Source of the DNA: a virus | Reading direction: 5' to 3' (one strand) | IMG/VR virus record: IMGVR_UViG_3300025086_000263 | Coordinates: 1-22,920 of that record | DNA length: 22,920 bases | Part shown: piece by piece, positions 14,340-21,900 of the stretch | Layout: each line of letters begins with the position of its first letter | How positions within the stretch are numbered: the stretch's first letter is position 1 | Position numbers and translations under genes: made by a program | Notes under the pieces: model-generated | The model's database searches: none | The model's input: only the letters and a program-made list of their open reading frames with translations | Told to the model about the DNA's origin: nothing

Positions 14340-15127
14340 TTACCTGTCCTTCTTGGTACTAGTGATGAGTTTGTAGCTGGTAACTTAACTAACTCTGCTT
14401 CCATAATTCTACGGTTTCTATTTTCACCATCATTATCTTCAGTTAGTGTTAGTATTGCTTCTGCTATTCTGTCATTGTCACCAGACTTTAAAGCTTCTCT
14501 AATTCTTTTTGGAACTCTTCCGTAGTTATATGTAATAGACACTGTAGCAGCTTTAGCATTATCAGATAAACTATCCCAAGATTCTCCGATAGTATTTTTT
14601 ATTATTGGTACAAAGTCATCTGTTATTCTTTTCTCTAAAGATTTTAATGCTTGTTCTTTACTTACAACAGTGTCTTGTGTAACTTCAACTGGCTTACCAG
14701 TGTCATCATACAAAGTATCTGTACCATATCCTACTCTATAATGATCAACATCCCAATAAGCTTTATCTTTAAAACCCTCAAACTGTATTAAACTATTCCT
14801 AGATATTTCTTTCCAGTTAGCACCTTTAGCTACTGCTGTAGCACCAACACCTTCTGCTCTAGTCTTTGGTCTTTTTTCTCTATCCTCAAGCTCATCAATA
14901 ATATCTGAGGCTGTAAGAGTGCCAAAGTCATATTCAGAAATACTAGAAGAATATCCACTTATAACATCTGATATAGGCTCTTCTTCCGTAATTTCTTGAG
15001 TCTCTTTAAATCTTTGTAGTATACTACCAGATGATTTCATTGGTTTTGGTTTTTCTAGATTTTTCATCCTAGATGAAAAACTACCTACCCTAGTTTGTTT
15101 ATCACCTAAATTAGTTTCTTCTGCCAT
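14336..15127 (-). CDS. Lysozyme-domain (T4 lysozyme / GH24-like) protein with long disordered N-terminus
   Basis: 263 residues. Residues 1-100 are polar, low-complexity and probably disordered. From about 105 a muramidase-like domain follows: SLIQFEGFKDKAYWDVDHYR (112-131) and then VGYGTDT. Glu117 and Asp126 are nine apart, as Glu11 and Asp20 in T4 lysozyme. SDNAKAATVSITYNYG near 200 resembles the second conserved region (LS...QQALLSFxFNxG). The residue at the usual catalytic Thr place appears to be Arg131, and the segment after Asp is one shorter. The protein would cut peptidoglycan, either during DNA entry as a virion lysozyme or at lysis as endolysin. The extended N-terminus and the setting among virion genes favour the first. 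No signal peptide is seen. Confidence 0.8.
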   Translation of the reverse strand: MAEETNLGDKQTRVGSFSSRMKNLEKPKPMKSSGSILQRFKETQEITEEEPISDVISGYSSSISEYDFGTLTASDIIDELEDREKRPKTRAEGVGATAVAKGANWKEISRNSLIQFEGFKDKAYWDVDHYRVGYGTDTLYDDTGKPVEVTQDTVVSKEQALKSLEKRITDDFVPIIKNTIGESWDSLSDNAKAATVSITYNYGRVPKRIREALKSGDNDRIAEAILTLTEDNDGENRNRRIMEAELVKLPATNSSLVPRRTGK

Positions 15128-15143
15128 AGTTTAATTCTTTCTA

Positions 15144-17462
15144 TTAATCAAAAGGCCATAACAAGTCCATCCAAAAACTTGTCTTCGCTTTCTCATCTGC
15201 AAATTCTAATTGCTTTCTAACAGCTTCCATATCTTTATCTGCTAACAGGAGACTTAATATTCTAGTCATTCTAGAGTCTTCAGCCCTAAAAGCCATATCC
15301 ATAATGTCTCTTTCTCTTTGCCAAAGCTCATCTAAATTTTTATTTGTAAGTGCATTTACATCTTTAGCATATGTTCTGTTATCTTCATTCTCTGCTGCAG
15401 TATTTAATGTTGCTACATTCTGTCTCCAGAGAGTGTTTGCTTGTGCAACAACTAATCTGTTTGTAGCATTAAATTGTTTTCTTTGTTCTCTTAATCCTGC
15501 ATTGTATTGTTTAGCAGCATTATCTTGACCTGCATTGTATTGACTTGTTGCATTTAAAGCAGAAGCATTAAACTGATCTGTTTGAAATACTAAGTTTTTC
15601 ATAAATTGATCTGTTTGGTTTTGACTTGAGGCATTAAACTGTTTAGCAGCATTATCTGCAGCAGCATCATTAAATAAAGATTGTACCATAGATTGAGCTT
15701 TAAAGATATTAGTTGCTTGTCTATTATTTAAATTAGTAATATCCATTTGTAAAAATGCATTTGCATTTTGTACCGCAGCTTGTTGCTCATTAGATAAATT
15801 CTGTGCTTCTAAATTTGCTATAGCAGCAGCTTCTGCCATTACCATAGCTTGTTGATTAGTTAAATTTTGTAAATTCATTGTATTTGCAATACGACTATTT
15901 TCTAAAGCTACCTGCTGTTCTGCGGTAAAATTCATATTAGCTACGTCAGCAATACGAGATGCATTCTGTACTCTTGATTGAAATGCCTGATCAAACTCTT
16001 GACCAATAAATTGAGCACGTTGTTGTGCTGATAGCATAGCACGTTGTTGACGGTTTGACAAGTTCTGCATTTCAAATTGTGCAACTGTTTGTGCATCAGC
16101 TTGGGCAATAGGTAATGCAGACTCCATAGCAGCCTGTACAACAGCCTGTCCTGCAAGGCTAGATGCACCTAATCCTCTAGCTGCCATCTTACCCATAGCG
16201 GCTCTCATAGCTCCTGCAGCCCATGTAGGTGTAGCACCACCCTCAAAATCTTGCATTAAGCCAGATAATTGTTCTTGTACCATAGCTTTTTGAGATGGGG
16301 TTGCTTGTGCAGCTTGTACTTGTTCTGTAAATGCAACAGCCTTTTGTGCATCTGCAACACCAGAGACAAGCTCACCTTCCTGTATTTCTCTTTGTACAGG
16401 ATTATCCATCATAATACCAGTACCTTGGGCAGCTTGCATATTACCTACAGCAGTTTTAGTTGGGTCTACTGTTGCAGCTTGAGCTAATGCTTCTGCAGAA
16501 ATTTCACCTTGTTCTGCCTGTACACCTTCTAATGCTTTATCGACATCTGCTTGTGATTGAGTAGCTTGATATAAATTTGCATCTATTGGGTCTGCAGCAG
16601 CTATTTGTGATGTTGTAGCTTTAGTAGCAGTATAACCTAAATTATCAGCTACACTTAAACCTGTAGCAGGATCAACAGTAAATTCTGGTATTTGACCTAC
16701 ATCCGAAGGTAATAAAGTAGTTGTTGTATCTCCTACATCAATTAATTGTGTATCTGATTTTGTAATCGTACCTTCAGGATCTGTTAAAGCACTTTCAAGC
16801 AAGTCTGAACTTGCTCCTGTCATTTTTAACAGTCTTTCTTGTGTTTGTTTTTGTACCTGTTCATTGTAAGCATCTGCATCTTTTTGATACTGTACAACAT
16901 CTTTATCATATTGAGCTTTATCTGCTACATACTTATCATAAGCTGCTTTATCTTGAAGATACTTTGCATTTTGTACTTTCCAATCTTCATATGGTTTATT
17001 TGCATTTTTTAACCAAGCAGCAACAGCACTAGCAATTACACTTTTTCTGTTAGGTGTACTTAATGGATATCTCTGAGTAACTGGATTATCTGTATTAGCA
17101 TTTCCAACACCTACTTGATAAGCAGTACCGTATTCAAATGTTTTATTGTCGGTTCTGTTATAACCACCTGCATATTTAGGTGGTTCATTTCCTATAGAAG
17201 TTGGTTGTTGTACTAGTTCAGGCTCTTTAGGTCTTTTAGGCATTTCTAAACCACCATCTGTATAACCTTTTATATAACCACCATTATTTAATTTTGCTAT
17301 TGGTTTTCCCATAGTCATTTTATTTAATGCACTGGACATTCTCCCAACACCAGAAGCTGCACCGGGATTAGATGCAAGAAAAGCTTGTATCTCATCCGAT
17401 TGGTTAGAACCATTATAGTTCCAAAATTTATTTAGATAAGTTTGTGTTTGAGTTCTATCCAT
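15144..17462 (-). CDS. Repeat-rich 772-residue virion protein, probable ejection protein
   Basis: Gln/Ala/Asn-rich protein in four parts. An N-terminal tail has NNGGYIKGYTDGG (59-71). A heptad coiled coil follows at about 160-205, with Tyr at 168, 175, 185, 192 and 199. Then comes a Thr/Asp/Ala-rich middle. From 461 to 670 there is a long helical array with a 22-residue period: NLSNRQQ at 467, NFTAEQQ at 511, NLTNQQ at 533, NLSNEQQ at 555 and NLNNRQ at 577. It then runs at 11 residues: Q[FY] at 608, 619, 630, 641, 652 and 663. The end is helical and charged, closing with FWMDLLWPFD. Periods of 11 and 22 favour right-handed coiled coils or amphipathic membrane helices. Together with its place before the lysozyme gene, this suggests a T7 gp14/gp15-like ejection role. 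No enzyme motif is seen. Confidence 0.78.
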   Translation of the reverse strand: MDRTQTQTYLNKFWNYNGSNQSDEIQAFLASNPGAASGVGRMSSALNKMTMGKPIAKLNNGGYIKGYTDGGLEMPKRPKEPELVQQPTSIGNEPPKYAGGYNRTDNKTFEYGTAYQVGVGNANTDNPVTQRYPLSTPNRKSVIASAVAAWLKNANKPYEDWKVQNAKYLQDKAAYDKYVADKAQYDKDVVQYQKDADAYNEQVQKQTQERLLKMTGASSDLLESALTDPEGTITKSDTQLIDVGDTTTTLLPSDVGQIPEFTVDPATGLSVADNLGYTATKATTSQIAAADPIDANLYQATQSQADVDKALEGVQAEQGEISAEALAQAATVDPTKTAVGNMQAAQGTGIMMDNPVQREIQEGELVSGVADAQKAVAFTEQVQAAQATPSQKAMVQEQLSGLMQDFEGGATPTWAAGAMRAAMGKMAARGLGASSLAGQAVVQAAMESALPIAQADAQTVAQFEMQNLSNRQQRAMLSAQQRAQFIGQEFDQAFQSRVQNASRIADVANMNFTAEQQVALENSRIANTMNLQNLTNQQAMVMAEAAAIANLEAQNLSNEQQAAVQNANAFLQMDITNLNNRQATNIFKAQSMVQSLFNDAAADNAAKQFNASSQNQTDQFMKNLVFQTDQFNASALNATSQYNAGQDNAAKQYNAGLREQRKQFNATNRLVVAQANTLWRQNVATLNTAAENEDNRTYAKDVNALTNKNLDELWQRERDIMDMAFRAEDSRMTRILSLLLADKDMEAVRKQLEFADEKAKTSFWMDLLWPFD
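15453..16082 (-). repeat. 66-base and 33-base coding repeats (22- and 11-residue units)
   Basis: This is the array inside the 772-residue protein. The left part (coded at 16064 and below) repeats every 66 bases, and the right part every 33 bases. Some units keep identity in DNA: CCTGCATTGTATTG occurs at 15496 and again at 15529, 33 bases apart. GTTTAGCAGCATTATCT occurs near 15509 and again near 15641. Recent duplication is therefore likely for some units. Periods were counted by hand from conserved residues. Confidence 0.75.
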
Positions 17463-17489
17463 TATAATTACCTATTTATATTTATAAAA

Positions 17490-17948
17490 TTACCAAGGCC
17501 AATAATCTTTTATGTCTATCCATCTCATATGGTGTAGGTATGCTGTAGAGCCAATAGCAGAGGCTGTTATAAGAAAGAAGATACCTGCTAGGGTTACTGC
17601 TAACTCTTGTCTTGCTATAGCGTCACGTCTTGCTTGGGCTTCTGCTTCACGTTTTTCTTGTAGAACTTCTTTCCTTATGCGGAGGAGTTCCAACCACTTG
17701 CTACGCCCATACGTCTGTGTGATCCATTCCTGCAATTCACTTTCAGCTTCTGCTGCTTGACGTACCTTTGCCCAACGATCTAGTGCAGTAGCATTTGTGC
17801 TTTTACTTGAGACACCTTTTTTCTGTAAAGTTTTTTTAGCACTGTCCGTTGCATCAAAGAATTTACCTATGTCTTTAGATAGTGCAGCTACGCTACGGCC
17901 TGTGCTTAAACCTAACTTTATTCCTGAAAGGATTGTTATGGGGTCCAT
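17490..17948 (-). CDS. 152-residue membrane protein with coiled coil
   Basis: GGAG precedes the ATG. Residues 55-115 are helical and highly charged (WLELLRIRKEVLQEKREAEA), and residues about 115-137 form one hydrophobic span (ELAVTLAGIFFLITASAIG). A short aromatic end follows, closing with DYWPW. The soluble coil lies before the span, so it is a tail-anchored type, opposite in layout to its upstream neighbour. No family name is recognised. As part of a run of three small membrane genes between the fibre and ejection modules, a role in lysis or envelope passage is plausible but not shown. Confidence 0.72.
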   Translation of the reverse strand: MDPITILSGIKLGLSTGRSVAALSKDIGKFFDATDSAKKTLQKKGVSSKSTNATALDRWAKVRQAAEAESELQEWITQTYGRSKWLELLRIRKEVLQEKREAEAQARRDAIARQELAVTLAGIFFLITASAIGSTAYLHHMRWIDIKDYWPW

Positions 17949-17950
17949 AA

Positions 17951-18313
17951 TTAGACTCCATCATCATTCATTATCATTCTGTTATGGTCACGGTTCATGT
18001 ACTTTAACTCTGTTTCAAGTAAAGCAATTCTCTGTTTGAGATCATTGATAGAACTAAATGAAGCAAGCATTGCTGCCATCTCTTCCCATAGTTCATCACT
18101 GTCTTCCCACAGTTCTATTATGTCAGACTTACTTTCTTGCACATCTCGTTTAAGATTTACTGTATTTTCTACAGCCATGCGACTAGCAAACTGTTCTACG
18201 TTTTCTTCTAATGATGATATAGTAGCTGCCTGTTGAGATACCCACCAGACTGCACCTGCTAGTTGTACAGCCATTGCTGCAACTAAAGCTATAGGAAGTT
18301 TCATGTTTTCCAT
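17951..18313 (-). CDS. 120-residue N-anchored coiled-coil protein, spanin-like outline
   Basis: The start overlaps the previous stop by one base (TAATG). Residues 6-25 (LPIALVAAMAVQLAGAVWWV) are a membrane span or uncleaved signal anchor. Residues 30-110 are polar, heptad-like helix (ISSLEENVEQFA, INDLKQRIALLETELKYMN). A short N-terminal anchor with a long periplasmic coil is the layout of inner-membrane spanins (Rz). No overlapping Rz1-type lipoprotein frame was noticed here, so this is only a structural likeness. It could also be a virion or membrane scaffold protein. Confidence 0.7.
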   Translation of the reverse strand: MENMKLPIALVAAMAVQLAGAVWWVSQQAATISSLEENVEQFASRMAVENTVNLKRDVQESKSDIIELWEDSDELWEEMAAMLASFSSINDLKQRIALLETELKYMNRDHNRMIMNDDGV

Positions 18314-18495
18314 TACTTACTCGCTACTTGTGAGTTACGAACCAAGAAGTCTTCCCACATAGGTTTGATCATCTTGTGGTTCTCATCTACTTTATACGAC
18401 ATGAGCAAGACTTTGGCATTGATTTGGTATATTTGGAGAGAACCCCAACTTAATAAACCTAACGCAACAATACCAATGACTTGCTCAAATTTCAT
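18313..18495 (-). CDS. 60-residue single-span membrane protein, holin candidate
   Basis: Residues about 5-24 (QVIGIVALGLLSWGSLQIYQ) are hydrophobic. The rest is a charged helix (VDENHKMIKPMWEDFLVRN). Its stop overlaps the next start (TAATG), so the two are translated together. Its size and single span fit small class III-type holins or pinholins, but such proteins lack sequence signatures, so the holin idea rests on size and neighbourhood only. Confidence 0.65.
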   Translation of the reverse strand: MKFEQVIGIVALGLLSWGSLQIYQINAKVLLMSYKVDENHKMIKPMWEDFLVRNSQVASK

Positions 18496-18498
18496 TTT

Positions 18499-18738
18499 TT
18501 ATGCAGCCTCATCTTCGTCTACAATTTCTGCTTCTACTGGTGCTTCCACAGATTGTGCAAGAAGATTAACAAAAGCTTCACGCCCAACGCTTAGTTGGTC
18601 TAAGTTAAATCTAGCACTTGATAGTTTACGATCTAAATCTGCTACATGATTAACCATAGTTTGTTGTTCTTGTGTTAAATCTTCTATTAAATATTCTTTA
18701 TCGTTGATAGTTATAGGGGTTTTTTCATTTTTTCCCAT
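18499..18738 (-). CDS. 79-residue acidic protein, possibly DUF6447-like
   Basis: AAGGAG precedes the ATG at a good distance. The protein reads ITINDKEYLIEDLTQEQQTM (9-28), then a helix with ADLDRKLSSARFNLDQLSVG and a Val/Glu/Asp/Ala-rich end. The outline (short beta hairpin T-I-N-x-K-x-Y, then a coiled coil with LDQL-x-VG) resembles small phage proteins that I recall as DUF6447; the link is not certain. Its function is unknown. It lies directly downstream of the fibre and its 72-residue companion, so it may be expressed late. Confidence 0.7.
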   Translation of the reverse strand: MGKNEKTPITINDKEYLIEDLTQEQQTMVNHVADLDRKLSSARFNLDQLSVGREAFVNLLAQSVEAPVEAEIVDEDEAA

Positions 18739-18760
18739 TGCTATTCTCCTTTGTTATAGT

Positions 18761-18979
18761 TTATTTATTATCTGCAATAGCTTTATCTACAGCAGTCATG
18801 TCTTCTGAAGTCCAATAGTCTTTGGCTTTCATCAGTTCTAAATGCTCTACGTTACGAGCTTTGGTTGCAGTCCAATCGTCTGCTTCCATGTCAGCAGGTT
18901 TTCCTGCGTTTAATACTTCAACACTATGACCCATTGCTGTGTAGTGCTGTGCAATTTGTTCTTTAGTTATTTCTTCCAT
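18761..18979 (-). CDS. 72-residue protein downstream of the fibre gene
   Basis: Starts five bases after the fibre stop. It is helical and acidic, with the segment WTATKARNVEHLELMKAKDY (31-50) and then WTSEDMTAVDKAIADN. I recall short proteins with ARNVxHLExMxAKDxWTxEDxT next to tail-fibre genes in marine phages, without a known function. A fibre-assembly or chaperone role would fit the location but is inference. No membrane span or cysteine is present. Confidence 0.7.
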   Translation of the reverse strand: MEEITKEQIAQHYTAMGHSVEVLNAGKPADMEADDWTATKARNVEHLELMKAKDYWTSEDMTAVDKAIADNK

Positions 18980-18983
18980 TTGT

Positions 18984-21900
18984 TTATCCTTCTAATGTTG
19001 TAATTCGTGCTTCTAATGCATCATTCTTTGCTGATAGTTCTTGTATTGCTTTAACAAGAACTGGTATTAATGCAGCTTCCGCAACTTCTTGAGATCCATC
19101 TGCTCGTTCATCCCAAAACTTAAACCCATCTTTAATGCCATTATCAGCATCAATCGCTGCTTTAACCTCTTGTGCTATAAAACCGTGTTGAGTTTTATCA
19201 GACTTAAATACTTCAGTAGAACCTTCTTCATAAGCAAGGAAAGTATCTGGCAGTTCTCCTAGAGTTTTGTACTTAAATGTACGAGGCTTTAGGTTATTAA
19301 TAAAAGATAAACCTGTTGTTGAATCTACAATGTCTTTTTTATAACGCTCATCAGATACCGTAGACCACGTTGCTACCCCATGTTGCGCTCTAATGTCAGA
19401 AGAACCGTTACCAAGAGTTGTATAACCTCCTGCACAATCTAAATTATATCCAAGACCGTGAGAATAGTTATCAGTTCCATCAACAGGATCACAGTATGGT
19501 CCTACTAAACAACAACCATCACCTGATGATAAATTAGTTTGATATGTTCCTGCTTTGTAACCAATAGCAAGATTATCAGTACCTGTTTGTGCATCAGACC
19601 CTGCTTCATATCCAATATAGGTGTTTCTAAATCCAGTAGTTGTGTTGAACCCTGCATAAGAACCGATATATGTATTACTATGACCAGTAGTGCTATTATA
19701 AGATGCCTGATATCCCATAACAACATTATCATTTGCAGTGGTGTTATTGATTAATGCATTTTTACCTACCGCAGTATTAGAAGACCCTGTGGTATTATAA
19801 TACATACTACTGTAACCAATAGAGGTATTGTTATTTCCAGTACTAATTGTATAAAGAGAAGAGCTACCCATTGCAACATTGTCACCGCCTGTAGTTCCAT
19901 TATGACCAGACCCACGACCTATATAAGTATTGTGTGTTCCAGTTGTGATATTATATCCTGACTCCCAACCAACCGTAGTGTTATTGTTTCCTGTGGTTAG
20001 ATTTCTCATAGCTTGATAACCCACTGCCGTTCCATATTCAGCACTAGTAGCTTCAAACATAGCACCTTGACCAATAGCGACATTCTGATTTCCCGAGGTC
20101 ATGTCATAACCTGCGTATGACCCTACAAGAACATTAGAGTTTCCAGTTAATACACCAAGCCCTGCTGCACTGTAACCTATTGCTACAAGTTCATTTGGTG
20201 TTGTTGCATTAAAACCTGAATTAGCACCTACTGCCGTGTTAAGAGTACCTGTTGTATTGTCTAGCAACGAAGCATATCCAATAGCAGTGTTGTCGGATAC
20301 TGTATTAGTATACAAAGCACTGTCGCCAACAGCAGTGTTGTTGTCTCCAGTAGAGTTGGTATATGCTGCAACATAACCTAAAGATGTGTTACGTCCAGTA
20401 GTATTGGTATATCCTGCTTGAAATCCCAGTGCTGTACTAAAACTTCCTGTGGTATTATAACGCAAAGCCTCACGACCCACAGCTACATTTCTAATCCCTG
20501 TCGTTGTTTGCCGCAAAGCATAATAGCCAACACCGACATGGCTTTCACCTGTTGTGTTTGTATATAAAGCATCGCCACCTATTGCTACGTTAGCCGTACC
20601 TGTCGTTGTGCTATAAGCTGCATTGTGACCAAATGCGTTATTTGAGCCACCTGTCGTCTGGCTGTTCAAAGACCCATACCCAACAGAAGTGGTATAAGAT
20701 GCGGTGGTGTTGGCTTGTAATGCGCCATAACCAACGCCAGTGTTTTGGGTTCCTGAAGTTATATTTGTTCCTGCGAAACCACCTATTCCAATATTATAAT
20801 CGCCAGTTAAAGCATTGCCATTTGCTCCAAGAGCAGAGTAACCAATACCAACACCATAGTCACCAGTAGTAATATCCGTTCCTGCAAATGAACCTAGTAA
20901 AACGTTCCTAACGCCTGTTGTGATATCATAACCTGCTTTATATCCAAATGCATTGTTGTAGCTTCCAGTGGTATTTGTAAAAAGAGAACCCCCACCAACA
21001 GAAGTATTATAAGATGCGGTAGTATTGTTCTGCAAAGCATCACGACCTATCCCTACATTATCTTGCCCTGTTGTATTATCATAAAGCACCCACTGACCTA
21101 TTGATGTATTATTACTACCAGTAGTATTACTATATCCTGCCTGATATCCTATACCTACATTAGATTCACCTGTAGTGTTATTATTTAAGGTTGACTGACC
21201 AACCCCTACATTTCTAATTCCAGTAGTGGTACTATAAACAGCATTTCTACCTATCCCTACATTACTTGCACCTGAAGTAACACTGTATAATGCTTGATAG
21301 CCAAGGGCTGAATTGCTATTTCCAGTGGTATGCTCTTCTAAAGCAAGCGATCCGACAGCAACATTATAAAAACCTGTGGTATTATCAGCTAGTGCTTTAT
21401 AACCTACTCCTACATTATCATAACCAGTGGTGTTGGCCTCAATTGCTTTATAACCTACTGCTGTGTTATTCGCACCAGTAGTATTCAACTCTAATGCTGA
21501 GTATCCAATACCAGTGTTATTTTCAGCAGTAGTATTAGTTGTAAGTGCAAAAGCACCTAAAGCTACGTTAGCTGCACCTGTAGTATTTGAACCTAATGCT
21601 GCATGTCCAACAGCAGTTCCATAGTTTGCGGTAGTATTAGCAAAAAGAGCATTTGTACCGATAGCAGTAAGTTGTGCTCCTGTGGTATTTGACTTAGCAG
21701 CTTGATACCCAAATGCCGTATTGTTATCTGCGGTAGTATTTTCACCTAAAGCAGCAACTCCCATCGCAGTATTATTATCACCAGTAGTGTTTGCATCTAG
21801 GGCAGTAGAACCAAGAGCAGAGTTATTTGCACCAGTGGTATTTGATAGCATTGTTTGTTGACCAACGGCAGTATTAGAAGCTCCGGTGGTAGTAAGTGAC

